From: Legionella israelensis
GTDB taxonomy: Bacteria; Pseudomonadota; Gammaproteobacteria; Legionellales; Legionellaceae
Direction of reading: 5' to 3'
Assembly: GCF_004571175.1 (NCBI RefSeq)
Contig: NZ_CP038273.1
Span: 1,116,001-1,180,000 of the forward strand
DNA length: 64,000 nucleotides
Each line of letters opens with the position of its first letter. Position 1 is the first letter of the stretch. Positions 37,928 through 46,756 of this stretch are shown in pieces. The translations under genes and the position numbers were made by a program. The notes under the pieces were generated by a model that ran no database searches, was not told the DNA's origin, and saw only the letters and a program-made list of their open reading frames with translations.

Positions 37928-38878
37928 TCATGCACAAAATAATCCCGAATTAAAATCTCTTATTCTGGCATTTGCAATAACAATGATTTTTCGCATTAAA
38001 GCAGTTAAAGCTACCATCTTTTTCTTTCCGGAAGAAATTAACTGATTGTAGAAAGATTTTAAGCTAGAATTTGAATTTCTTGCAGCCATGGCAGCTAAGA
38101 ATAATATGGGCTTAATTCCACATCTGCCATAACCAATACACCGATAACCGCTAAACTGCCCGCTATCATTTGCCTTTGGTGCAAGGCCAGCAAGCGAAGC
38201 AATTTTACGTCGCGTTAAGGAACCTAATTCTGGTAATAAGACAAGAAGCTCATTAGCAATGATATCCCCTATGCCGGGAATAGTTTTTAGAATAGCTTTT
38301 TTTTCTCTTAACACAGAGTCAGCCTCTATCAAGGTATTTATTTCATCTGTAATGGTCTTGATTTGATTATTAAGCACCTCGAGCATTGCATTACAGCTCG
38401 CTTTGATGATGTCCGCGCGAGGAGCTTTTAATCTATTCTTTTCTGCAACAAGCATTTGTTTTAAATCATTACGACGCTGCACCAACTCAAATAAGGCAAG
38501 GGCTTTTGTTGATTGAGGAGTAAATAGTTCTAGTCGTTGTGCTCGCTCATACCCATATAAAGCCAATGAGAGGGCATCCAGTTTATCCGTCTTTGCCTCA
38601 TTGCCATAAGATTGAATAAATCGTTTGACCTTACGTGTATTAGCTCGATGTACTGCAAACCCTGACTCACACAAAGTGAGCAATAATTGCATCTCATAAC
38701 CACCTGTCGTTTCTAATACAGTTAAAGCATATTTTAATTTACTCTTGAAATCGTTTATAAACGCTTTAATACCTGTCGGATTATTTTCATATTCGTATAT
38801 CTTTTTTGAGCCATACATCGCTACAACAAAAGAAATTTTTCCAATATCGATACCAATATAATTACTGTATAATGACAT
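37928..38878 (-). CDS. IS110-family transposase (DEDD recombinase), copy 2
   Basis: A 316-residue protein identical to the transposase at 13385-14335, with the RuvC-like GIDIGK motif at the N-terminus and the Transposase_20 domain (IPGIGDIIANELL, SLAGLAPKANDSG) at the C-terminus. It is intact. Two perfect protein copies 24.5 kb apart in direct orientation could recombine and delete or duplicate the DNA between them, which includes the suf operon, carB and lptFG. Confidence 0.95.
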   Translation of the reverse strand: MSLYSNYIGIDIGKISFVVAMYGSKKIYEYENNPTGIKAFINDFKSKLKYALTVLETTGGYEMQLLLTLCESGFAVHRANTRKVKRFIQSYGNEAKTDKLDALSLALYGYERAQRLELFTPQSTKALALFELVQRRNDLKQMLVAEKNRLKAPRADIIKASCNAMLEVLNNQIKTITDEINTLIEADSVLREKKAILKTIPGIGDIIANELLVLLPELGSLTRRKIASLAGLAPKANDSGQFSGYRCIGYGRCGIKPILFLAAMAARNSNSSLKSFYNQLISSGKKKMVALTALMRKIIVIANARIRDFNSGLFCA

Positions 38879-39096
38879 GCGCGCCTCGAAATTTTATTGT
38901 TTAGGATTGTAAGCGGACGTTCTTTAATCAGAGTCCTTTCAACTATTCAAACGTTTCGAGAGCAGGGCTAGAGTACCTTGATCCAGACGGTTGTTAAAAC
39001 CTATTCCGCGACGGTCGCTCACGCCCGTGCCCTTTATTTTTACAATAAGGGGCTACTCTCTTAATGGCCATTATATAATTTTTTGTAACTTACAAT
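38879..39096 (-). ncRNA. Candidate IS110 bridge RNA region, copy 2
   Basis: Same sequence as 14336-14553: the 218-bp non-coding end upstream of the transposase. It includes TGGATCAA on the minus strand (complement of 38978-38985), matching the far element end, and a GACCG..CGCGG stretch resembling the target palindrome. Bridge RNA function is inferred from the family. Confidence 0.6.
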
Positions 39097-39262
39097 ACCG
39101 CGGTCAATGCTGCGGTATTTCGAGAGATGGTATTTTTTCCAAAGTCATTTTTTAAGATCGAATCCCCGCTACTTGATAGCGGGGTCTATACAGAGCTTCG
39201 TGTGGACATCGCCGTCGATGCCGCGGTAATTCAGCGGGTTATATTTTTCCAAAGACTGCATA
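39097..39262 (+). repeat. Palindromic intergenic repeats right of IS110 copy 2
   Basis: Two pieces in tandem. First comes the rest of the interrupted unit, ACCGCGGTCAATGCTGCGGT, itself an inverted repeat. Then a full second unit follows with hairpin CCCCGCTA-CTTGA-TAGCGGGG (39164-39184), GAGCTTCGTGTGGACATC and GCCGTCGATGCCGCGG. It fills the gap up to the aminopeptidase stop codon. Confidence 0.8.
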
Positions 39263-39267
39263 TGTAT

Positions 39268-40644
39268 TTAATTCTGAAATCGCTGTCTCAAATATTGCGC
39301 TATCGCACGTATTCCCATAGCTTCTCCTCCTTCAGGCTTACCGGGTTTGGAACTTAGATTCCATGCCATGACATCAAAATGAACCCAAGGACAATTTTCG
39401 CTGATAAAATGTTTCAAAAATAAGGCGGCCGTAATAGCTCCAGCATAAGGCGAATCATTGCCATTGGATAAATCAGCGATTTGTGAGCGCAGTAAATCAG
39501 TATACGCTTCATATAAAGGCAACTGCCAGACAGGGTCGTTAACGATCTTGGAAGCTTCCATGATATCTTTTGCCAGCTTTTCATCATTGGAAAACATAGC
39601 GGAAATATCTGTACCCACTGCAACGCGGGCGGCGCCTGTCAAAGTGGCAAAATCAATCAACAGCTCAGGTTTTTCCTCACAGGCTTTCACCAAGGCATCG
39701 GCTAAAACCAGGCGTCCTTCTGCATCGGTATTATCCACTTCCACCGTAGTCCCGTTGCGCATGGTGATGATATCGCCTGGCCTGAAAGCATCAGGACCCA
39801 CAGCATTTTCAACGGCGGGGATGTATACTTGTAATCGTACGGGCAATTGCGAGCTCATGATCCATTGCGCCAATCCCAACACCTGTGCTGCTCCACCCAT
39901 GTCCTTTTTCATTAAACGCATGGCCTGGGCTGGCTTGATGTCGAGACCACCGCTGTCGAAACATACCCCTTTGCCAATCAAAGTCAACAATGGCGCTTTC
40001 TTATCTCCCCAGTTTAAGGAAAGAAGCCTTGGTTCAGATGACGACGCACGCCCAACAGCATGTATGGCAGGATAATTTTCTTTAAGCAATTCCTCGCCTA
40101 CCCACTGTTTAAATTCAGCACCATTGGTTTCAGCCAACTGCATGACTTTCTCTGCCAATTCCCGAGGCCCCATATCGCTGGTGGGAAAATTAATTAAATC
40201 ACGAACCAGGAATACCGCATCCACCAGCGACAAAACCTCCGAGCTTTCCGCTTCCTCAAGCAGTAAAATTCTCGGCTTATCCTCGTTTTTTTTGTAAACA
40301 TTAAAACAATACTGGGCTAACCCCCAGTAGATTAAATCACAACATGGCAAAGGCTCACTTAATTGATAGAGCCCCGGAGATAATTGCTGAGCAGCCTGAG
40401 CCAGGGCTTTAGCCTTGTTGTTTTTTTCAACTCCGATATATATCTTTTGAATGGCGCCTTCCTGATTTATAAACCAGCCTATCTGACCCGCGCTTGCTTT
40501 AAATTGCTGATGCTGAATCAGTATTTTTTCCTTTTCAGACATCTTAGCCCATTGCTTTTTTAGTTCTTCAGGCGATATAAAAGATAACGGGATAGCGGTG
40601 TTTTCTTTTTTGGCCTGGTAAAATTGCTCTGCTTTCATCCTCAT
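39268..40644 (-). CDS. Second M17-family leucyl aminopeptidase
   Basis: A 458-residue M17 metallopeptidase, clearly a paralogue of PepA at 33867. The metal-site motifs are intact: GKGVCFDSGGLDIKPAQAMRLMKKDMGG and [14 protein letters not shown]. The N-terminal domain is divergent and shorter than in PepA, closer to what I remember of PepB-like or Xanthomonas/Legionella type M17 enzymes. The start at 40644 is preceded by AAGGGA. It begins 1 bp after murJ ends, so it probably belongs to the same transcript. The substrate range cannot be read from sequence. Confidence 0.9.
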   Translation of the reverse strand: MRMKAEQFYQAKKENTAIPLSFISPEELKKQWAKMSEKEKILIQHQQFKASAGQIGWFINQEGAIQKIYIGVEKNNKAKALAQAAQQLSPGLYQLSEPLPCCDLIYWGLAQYCFNVYKKNEDKPRILLLEEAESSEVLSLVDAVFLVRDLINFPTSDMGPRELAEKVMQLAETNGAEFKQWVGEELLKENYPAIHAVGRASSSEPRLLSLNWGDKKAPLLTLIGKGVCFDSGGLDIKPAQAMRLMKKDMGGAAQVLGLAQWIMSSQLPVRLQVYIPAVENAVGPDAFRPGDIITMRNGTTVEVDNTDAEGRLVLADALVKACEEKPELLIDFATLTGAARVAVGTDISAMFSNDEKLAKDIMEASKIVNDPVWQLPLYEAYTDLLRSQIADLSNGNDSPYAGAITAALFLKHFISENCPWVHFDVMAWNLSSKPGKPEGGEAMGIRAIAQYLRQRFQN

Positions 40645-40645
40645 T

Positions 40646-42217
40646 TTATCCCTTAATCTGTCCGCGAAATTGTGAAGGCCTGATCCCTGCCAGCATCAAA
40701 CATATAAAATAAATCATCATGGCCATTGCCACATGCCCTAAAAGTAAAACCAGCCGCCACCATAACGACTGTTTCAACCAGAAACTCACATCTCCCTGCA
40801 TCCATATTAAATATAATGACATTACAGCACTTGCAAAGAACAATTGCAGGATAAACTTAAACCAGCCGACTAAAGGCTGATAAATGTTACGACGAATCAA
40901 TAGCAGTAGTAAAATGCCGCTATTTACATAACCGGCCAAAGAAGAGGCCAGTGTCAATCCGGCGTGAGCTAAGGGCCAGATCAATAAGGCACAGAGAATG
41001 CTGTTAACCACCATGGCTAAAGCCCCGATTTTAACGGGAGTTTTAATGTCCTGACAGGCATAAAAACCCGAAGCCAGAACTTTCACCATCATAAAAGCTG
41101 GGACTCCCAGAGCCAGTGTGATCAGGCTTTTCTGTGTCATCAGCAAATCATAGGCGGAAAATTTACCATAAGCAAAACAGCTGGCGATTAATGGCATGGA
41201 GAAAAATGCCAATCCTAAAGCCGCAGGTAAGCCAAGCAATAACAGAAGTCGTAATGCCCAATCCAGAGAACGGGAAAAGGTTTCCTGGCTTTGCTCAGCA
41301 TGTCGGCGTGAGAGGTGCGGAAGAATCACCGTAGCGACAGCAACCCCAAATACTCCAAGTGGAAAATCGGTTAACCTGTCCGTGTAATAAAGCCAGGATA
41401 CGCTACCCACTTTTAAAAATGAAGCAAAAATAGTGTCTATCATTAGATTAATCTGCGCAATTGATACGCCGAATAAAGCAGGAACCATCAATTTTAACAC
41501 CTGCCGTACACCGGAGTCCCCCCAGAAAATACTGGGTTTGACCAATAATCGATGCTGATATAAAAATGGGAGTTGAAACAAAAACTGAACTATACCGGCA
41601 ATCAATACCCCCCAGGCCAATCCTTTTACCGGCAAAGAAAGTTGAGGGCTTAAATAAACGGCAGCCAAGATCATGGTAATGTTCAGCAAAACCGGGGTAA
41701 ATGCCGGTACACCAAAATAACCATAAGTATTGAGAACAGCACCGGCCATAGCCGTCATGGAAATGAACATTAAGTAAGGAAAGGTAAGGCGCAGCATTTC
41801 TGTGGCAAGAACAGCCCGTCCGGAATCCTGACTAAAACCGGGTGCAAAAATAAAAATGATCACTGGTGCTATTAATACGCCAATGAATGTTACCATCGAC
41901 AACACTGCTGTCAGGTGCCCGGCAACACGAGAGAGAAAAAGACGGACATCTGCATCGCTTCGAGTCTGCTGATATTCGGCTAGAACAGGAACAAAGGCCT
42001 GGGAAAAAGCACCTTCGGCAAACAAACGGCGCATAAAATTAGGGATTCTGAAGGCGACGAAAAAGGCATCCATACCTGCTTGCGCTCCAAAAAAATGAGC
42101 AATGACCATATCACGCACGAATCCGAATAAACGTGAAAATAAGGTCATCACCGATACCAGTGAGGTAGAGTGCAGCAGGCTTTGTTGTTTTGAGATCATA
42201 GCTTCCGATATGGACAT
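40646..42217 (-). CDS. murJ: Lipid II flippase MurJ
   Basis: A 523-residue MOP-superfamily membrane protein that flips lipid II across the inner membrane for peptidoglycan synthesis. Family stretches: TLFSRLFGFVRDMVIAHFFGAQAGMDAFFVAFRIPNFMRRLFAEGAFSQAFVPVL near the N-terminus (with the key arginines), and about 14 hydrophobic segments to the end. Its divergent neighbour rpsT is the usual partner in gammaproteobacteria. The first ATG is used; an internal Met7 is an alternative. Confidence 0.95.
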   Translation of the reverse strand: MSISEAMISKQQSLLHSTSLVSVMTLFSRLFGFVRDMVIAHFFGAQAGMDAFFVAFRIPNFMRRLFAEGAFSQAFVPVLAEYQQTRSDADVRLFLSRVAGHLTAVLSMVTFIGVLIAPVIIFIFAPGFSQDSGRAVLATEMLRLTFPYLMFISMTAMAGAVLNTYGYFGVPAFTPVLLNITMILAAVYLSPQLSLPVKGLAWGVLIAGIVQFLFQLPFLYQHRLLVKPSIFWGDSGVRQVLKLMVPALFGVSIAQINLMIDTIFASFLKVGSVSWLYYTDRLTDFPLGVFGVAVATVILPHLSRRHAEQSQETFSRSLDWALRLLLLLGLPAALGLAFFSMPLIASCFAYGKFSAYDLLMTQKSLITLALGVPAFMMVKVLASGFYACQDIKTPVKIGALAMVVNSILCALLIWPLAHAGLTLASSLAGYVNSGILLLLLIRRNIYQPLVGWFKFILQLFFASAVMSLYLIWMQGDVSFWLKQSLWWRLVLLLGHVAMAMMIYFICLMLAGIRPSQFRGQIKG

Positions 42218-42387
42218 ACAATTATCAATACGACATCATGCACGTTATGATATACTTATTTACACCTATTTTCATTTTGATTTTTAACCCGTGTTATCCA
42301 GCACAATATTTTCTAATGGAAAAATGCTGCAAACATGAGTTTTTAAGAAAGATGAGCAATAATAAAACCACATTTGCATAAGAAAGA

Positions 42388-42416
42388 TTGACAAATTCTA
42401 ATGCATTGTGCATGAT
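42388..42416 (+). promoter_or_regulatory. Likely sigma-70 promoter of rpsT
   Basis: A perfect -35 box TTGACA (42388-42393), a 17-base spacer and CATGAT (42411-42416) as a weaker -10. It lies ~40 bp before the rpsT start codon. It fits a strong ribosomal-protein promoter. Confidence 0.6.
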
Positions 42417-42456
42417 TAGGATCTTTTGTTGTTTCTCAACGAGTGGAGATTTTTAA

Positions 42457-42723
42457 GTGGCAAATATTAAATCAGCTATAAAGCGCGCCCGCCAAAATGA
42501 AAAATTGCGCAAACACAATGCAAGTGCACGTTCCATGTACCGCACTTATATTAAGCATGTTATCAATGCTGTTGAAGCTGGTGATCAGGAAGCGGCTCGT
42601 TCGGCCTACGCTAAAGCCCAGCCTGTCATTGACAAAGCTGCCGGCAAAGGCCTTTTACATAAAAACAAAGCTGCCCGTATTAAAAGCCGTCTTGTCGCCA
42701 AAATCAAGGCAATGGCTGCTTAA
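42457..42723 (+). CDS. rpsT: 30S ribosomal protein S20
   Basis: An 88-residue basic protein that binds 16S rRNA early in 30S assembly. Typical S20 sequence: [35 protein letters not shown], with [20 protein letters not shown] near the end. The start codon is GTG, as is frequent for rpsT-type genes with weak autoregulated initiation (E. coli uses UUG). A factor-independent terminator follows. Confidence 0.97.
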   Translation: MANIKSAIKRARQNEKLRKHNASARSMYRTYIKHVINAVEAGDQEAARSAYAKAQPVIDKAAGKGLLHKNKAARIKSRLVAKIKAMAA

Positions 42724-42748
42724 ACCGTTTTTCCGTCGCTCTAAGTCC

Positions 42749-42788
42749 AAAAAAATCCGGGCCGGTCTTACACGGCTCGGTTTTTTTT
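42749..42788 (+). terminator. Intrinsic terminator after rpsT
   Basis: The stem CCGGGCCG (42757-42764) pairs with CGGCTCGG (42773-42780), one G-U pair, 8-base loop, followed by eight T and preceded by an A run. It is a strong terminator 26-57 bp after the stop codon. Confidence 0.9.
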
Positions 42789-42824
42789 ATGTCATATAAG
42801 GCAGATAACCCTGGAAGCATTCTA

Positions 42825-42888
42825 AAGGCTTATTTTCGTTCAAGATGGACCAAATAGGGCCGTTCAAAGCAGGCGGTTGCTCTCTTAC
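42825..42888 (+). repeat. ~64-bp intergenic repeat, copy B
   Basis: Matches the reverse complement of 26302-26365 along its whole length with about 7 mismatches (AAGGCTTATTTTCGTTCAAG, ATGGACCAAATAGGGCCG, GCGGTTGCTCTCTTAC). It sits between the rpsT terminator and the disrupted gene. Confidence 0.75.
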
Positions 42889-42934
42889 TATAAGTTTACT
42901 GCCGGTGATAAGCTATAAGAACTGCCCTGAGAAA

Positions 42935-43816
42935 CTACCCATATACCAGACCTTGGTCTAAATCAATCTTATCTTGCAGGTTCATTTCTCCAAATTCGGC
43001 TCTTAAATTTAGTACCATATTTTTTATAGGATTGTTTTTATTAAAAAAACGATTGCTTTTCTTTTGGATAATATCTTTTACAAAATAATCTTTATCATTG
43101 AGTCTGATATTTTTTTCAAGCCAGGCATCAAATAAATCATTTACTGTATCATATTGAGAAGTTTCATAGACAATTTCTTGATTTATCAAGTTGTCTAAAA
43201 GTAACAGCGCATTCAATTTTTTTAGATTTGAACTTGAGTTTCTATGCTTGCTTTTTTGTATTTTTAAAATGTTTTCTTGTAAAGTTTTTAATATAACATG
43301 AGCAATATTATTATCAGTTGGTCGTATTACATGATCAATTGATTCATATAATAATCCGCCCTCATTTTTCGGAGTGTATAAATCCATAGACTTACGATCA
43401 AAGATCGTAATGTAAGCAGATATAGCATTTCCAAAATCATTCAACCGACTTTCAATACCTGTATCAATGATTTGACTTTCAAGAAATGCTGCTGGAATAT
43501 GAGCAGCCCCGCAGGAGACGATGCAGATTGTATCATCAGGGATTTGTGCAATATATTGACAAAAAATTTCATTTGGGATGGTCGTTCTGTATATAGAATT
43601 GTTATACATTACCATTGCATACAGAGAGTAAAGTTCAAAATCCAGAGGCGGCTTATCCTTGACATAGCGCTGTATAAAATTGTGGTATAACTCTTCATCT
43701 AACTCTAACAAAAAAGCGTCAATGTCTTCTTTTGTTTTGCAGTTCAAAGCCGGGTTTGTTTGATGGTTTTCTAAACCAAAAACCCCTATACCATGATGAT
43801 GTAAAATTTCAGCATC
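42935..43816 (-). pseudogene. EreA/ChaN-like protein gene, 3' part cut off by an IS256-family element
   Basis: C-terminal ~293 codons of a gene split at an 8-bp target duplication. Its first codons at the junction (DAEILHHHGIGVFGLENH) continue the N-terminal fragment (45211-45479) in frame once the element and one duplicate are removed. GVFGLENH and CIVSCGAAHIPAAF, together with GETHG in the other fragment, resemble the motif layout of the EreA/ChaN/TIKI fold. The reconstructed protein would have about 380 residues. By position it may correspond to an L. pneumophila Dot/Icm substrate locus next to rpsT, which I recall as lpg2637; that equivalence is inference. A shorter product starting within the fragment is conceivable but unlikely to work. 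Confidence 0.75.
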
Positions 43817-45210
43817 GGTCAAGTCCAAAAAGTGCTGTAAATTCCCATTAATTCAGCCTATCAAGTTAGTACGTTATTTAGTCAAAGCATTCATCCCTAC
43901 AACATTAGACTTTCCGGCTTCATTCTCAGCCAGCCAGTCATTAAATTCGTCCATATTAAGATAACGCCTTGATTGCCACTGCTCGTTTTGTTCAGCTAAT
44001 AAAGCGCCAATCAGCCGCCATGCAGAATCATCATTAGGAAATATCCTTATCACTCGTTCTCGGCGCCTGATTTCCTCGTTAATTCGCTCTTGCATGTTGG
44101 TGGTGCGAAGTCGCTTCCTGTATTTCTCCGGCAACGCCATAACTACCATGGCATCGTCAAAAGCCTCCTCAAGGCAGGTAACTGATTTTGGTGCTTTTTT
44201 CTCAAAGGCATCAATAAAATCATCGCGTCTACGCCTGGCTTCTTCCATATCAGGTGCCTGAAAAACAAGCTTTGCCTTTTCAGCAACATCTTTGCGGTGT
44301 CTGACAGAGCAGTGCCCGAGGATGTTGCGCATCAAGTGAACTTGGCATCGTTGCCAGGTTGCACCTTGAAAGTGCTTTCTAGCCGCTTCCACAAGCCCTG
44401 CATGCTGGTCTGACACAACATACATCACGCCTTTTAGCCCACGAGATTTTAGCCATTTAAACGCTTCATCCCATGTAGCATAGCTCTCAGTGTCACCAAT
44501 GCGAAGGCCCAGTATTTCACGGTAGCCATCACTTCTGATACCCGAGATGGTCAAGGCTGCTCGAGACACGACTCTGTCACCATCACGACACTTGATAAAC
44601 ATCGCATCAACCATGATAAATGGGTAGTTGTCACCATCAAACCGACGCTCGTTGAAGGCTCTGACTCTTGCATCAAGACCAGAACACAGTTGACTGACGG
44701 TTGACTTTGAAAAACTAGCACCGCAAAGTTCTTCAGTAATGTTATTAACTTTTCTGGTTGATACGCCATTAACAACCATTTCCATCAGAGCCAATACAAA
44801 AGCCTGCTCACTGCGTTGATAGCGCTTAAAAATATCGGTAGAAAAAGAGCCATCACGTGTCTGCGGCACTTGAAGAGTGACTGGTCCCACACGAGTGTAT
44901 AGTTGTCTTGGACGGTAACCGTTACGATAGCCTATACGTTCACCTGAACGTTCATGCTTGTCTGCTCCCAGACTTTCTGACACCTGTGCCTCCAATACCT
45001 GATTCAATACACCTTCAACAAGCTTTGCGAGCCCATCCTGGCTTGATAAAAGTTCTGGAAGCAATTCCTTTCCAACTGTAATATTGTAATCCGTCATCGC
45101 TAATCTCCTTCGATAGTTATTGTTTTTCACAACTCAATAGTACCGAATTTTAGCGATGACTCCACTCCTAAAAAGTCAACCTGAATTTACAGCAGTTTAC
45201 GGACATAACC
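43817..45210 (-). mobile_element. IS256-family insertion sequence (1394 bp)
   Basis: The element is bounded by exact 8-bp direct repeats TCAGCATC (43809-43816 and 45211-45218). Its ends are imperfect inverted repeats of about 28 bp that begin GGT(C/T)A and share GTCC and GCTGTAAATTC. One intact transposase gene lies inside, reading on the minus strand. Intact ends, intact transposase and an unchanged target duplication point to a recent insertion. It splits an EreA/ChaN-like gene. Confidence 0.93.
43874..45097 (-). CDS. IS256-family (mutator-type) transposase
   Basis: A 407-residue DDE transposase of the IS256 family. Landmarks: GYRNGYRPRQLYTRVGPVTLQVPQTRDGSF at the N-terminal region, FIMVDAMFIKCRDGDRV with the first catalytic Asp, YVVSDQHAGLVEAARKHFQGATWQRCQVHLMRN with the second, and TTNMQERINEEIRRRERVIRIFPN with the catalytic Glu. 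The start at 45097 (MTDYNITVGKELL) is preceded by GGAG 8 bases upstream; an earlier ATG at 45130 lacks this. No frameshift is visible, so the element can probably still move. Confidence 0.95.
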   Translation of the reverse strand: MTDYNITVGKELLPELLSSQDGLAKLVEGVLNQVLEAQVSESLGADKHERSGERIGYRNGYRPRQLYTRVGPVTLQVPQTRDGSFSTDIFKRYQRSEQAFVLALMEMVVNGVSTRKVNNITEELCGASFSKSTVSQLCSGLDARVRAFNERRFDGDNYPFIMVDAMFIKCRDGDRVVSRAALTISGIRSDGYREILGLRIGDTESYATWDEAFKWLKSRGLKGVMYVVSDQHAGLVEAARKHFQGATWQRCQVHLMRNILGHCSVRHRKDVAEKAKLVFQAPDMEEARRRRDDFIDAFEKKAPKSVTCLEEAFDDAMVVMALPEKYRKRLRTTNMQERINEEIRRRERVIRIFPNDDSAWRLIGALLAEQNEQWQSRRYLNMDEFNDWLAENEAGKSNVVGMNALTK

Positions 45211-45479
45211 TCAGCATCTTCCCAATCAAACGATTTCTTACCTTTATAAGCATTAAAAGTGTTTGTGGAAAATGAAACTGACTCAGTCTGTGAGATGGCG
45301 GGTAAAGATTCACTTAAAACAACTATATTCTTTCCTGTTTGTTGTTTTATATAACGTAATTGACTTGCAATTTCTGCCAAAGCTCTAAGGCCACTTTGGC
45401 TACCATGCGTTTCCCCAATAATTATGTGGGTACATCCTGACTGTATGCTATTGAAAATAAATTGTAATATATTTGTCAT
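45211..45479 (-). pseudogene. EreA/ChaN-like protein gene, 5' part cut off by an IS256-family element
   Basis: N-terminal ~90 codons, starting MTNILQFIFNSIQSG. The motif HIIIGETHGSQSG is the diagnostic GExH segment of the EreA/ChaN/TIKI fold, and NIVVLSESLP follows as the next strand. Reading continues to KKSFDWEDAE, where the 8-bp target duplication lies, and then runs into the element and stops. A TATAAT-like box (about 45511-45516) is upstream. A TTG at 45503 would add 8 residues. Joined to 42935-43816 it forms one open frame. Confidence 0.75.
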
Positions 45480-45607
45480 AAGTGAGCTATTAATGCACTT
45501 CAAAATACATTATAGCACATACAAACAAGTGCAAGAGACGCTATGCATAACGTAACGTTCAACTATAAATTAGGTGTTTTTCTCTCTCCAGGAGATGAAA
45601 GCAGGGA

Positions 45608-46639
45608 CTATTGGAAGTTATATGGAGAATCGGACACCTCATGCTCATAGCGTGTTTCTGGGCTGTTATTGGCAAAGCTCTTATTCATGAGAAAATACAA
45701 TGCCAGATTGCGTGAATTATTTTTTGTAAAATCCTTAAAAAAGCCTGAGTTCTCTGCTTGTTTGAGGGATTGTTGAGCCTCGCCCAAGCATTGCTGATAA
45801 TCTCTTTCTATGTGTTCCAATTGGGCTTTTAAATTATTCTCATAATCACTAACGAGCTCGGTTTGAGCATCTGGCAAGATCACCAGAGTATCAGGATAAG
45901 AACCATACACCTGGTTTACACCAAAAAAAGAAGCTGCGATTCGAATGAGCAGTGCATGCCAGGGAAGATAGTAGCGAAAACTGGTTACATAACGATCATC
46001 TTTCTCCAAAACATAACATTTAGCGAAAAATGTGGCCAGTTCACCAACGGTATTGGCAAAAACATGAGTAGCGTATTGAAATTCTTCTCGATAGCTATGG
46101 AAAGCCGTGGTGTTCTTGTCCATTCCCTGTTTCAGTTTCTTTTGGGCTATAGACAATCGACGACGATAATCCTGGATATCAGTCTCATTAGGTTCATCCA
46201 TCAAAGATAGTTCCGTACGTATGTTATCCCCCATAACTTTAACCAGTTCTAAACACTGAAAATGATGTTTGTTCAGAGGTAAATTTAACAAACCTTGCAA
46301 AAGAAATAATTTTTCCAACATATTAATAAATAAGCATAATTTTTTCAGAACACTGTTTTCGGAATCGCTCGAAAGAATATAGGGTGGGGATTGAAATGCA
46401 TTGCTGTGATAAAGAACGGTTCCGTATAGCTCTTCAACCACCTTTTCCCGCATCACAGGAATCTGATACTGCTCGAGCATTTCTGTCATGGCATCAAGGC
46501 CATCGGCTTTAATGACTTGTAACCAGTCCATATAAGAAGAGGCATCGGCTTGTTGATTAAGCCATTTTTCGACTTCCTGCTGCAAGGATTGACACGTAAG
46601 AGTTACCCTGTGCCTTAATTCTTCCATTGTTAAACTCAT
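45608..46639 (-). CDS. Unknown helical protein, candidate Dot/Icm effector
   Basis: A 343-residue protein without signal peptide or a family I recognise. It is mostly helical by eye, with heptad-like stretches (KAQLEHIERDYQQCLGEAQQ) and one modestly hydrophobic segment (WHALLIRIAASFFGV). The C-terminus is polar and acidic (SPETRYEHEVSDSPYNFQ), compatible with but not proof of a Dot/Icm translocation signal. It sits between the disrupted EreA/ChaN-like gene and enhC. By position it may match the L. pneumophila locus I remember as lpg2638, reported in effector screens; treat this as inference. Confidence 0.55.
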   Translation of the reverse strand: MSLTMEELRHRVTLTCQSLQQEVEKWLNQQADASSYMDWLQVIKADGLDAMTEMLEQYQIPVMREKVVEELYGTVLYHSNAFQSPPYILSSDSENSVLKKLCLFINMLEKLFLLQGLLNLPLNKHHFQCLELVKVMGDNIRTELSLMDEPNETDIQDYRRRLSIAQKKLKQGMDKNTTAFHSYREEFQYATHVFANTVGELATFFAKCYVLEKDDRYVTSFRYYLPWHALLIRIAASFFGVNQVYGSYPDTLVILPDAQTELVSDYENNLKAQLEHIERDYQQCLGEAQQSLKQAENSGFFKDFTKNNSRNLALYFLMNKSFANNSPETRYEHEVSDSPYNFQ

Positions 46640-46756
46640 GCTGCCTGCTCACAAAATAACTATACTGCAGTTATATTATCGCAGGCGCCTCAGCTTTTCA
46701 AACATCAGACAAAAGCCTTTCTTCTTTGCAATGGCGTTTTGAAAGAAGCCTGATGT

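Larger units (their letters stand above)
37879..39096 (-). mobile_element. IS110-family insertion sequence, copy 2 (1218 bp)
   Basis: The second copy of the element at 13336-14553, same orientation and length. I saw one base of difference (A at 38702), which is silent. The empty site would read CTTCGGAT-ACCGCGGTCAATGC. That matches the unoccupied repeat at 26451-26470 (CTTCGCATACCGCGGTCGAT) except at two positions, so insertion was between the hairpin part and the GC-rich palindrome part, with AT as the likely core dinucleotide. Confidence 0.92.
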
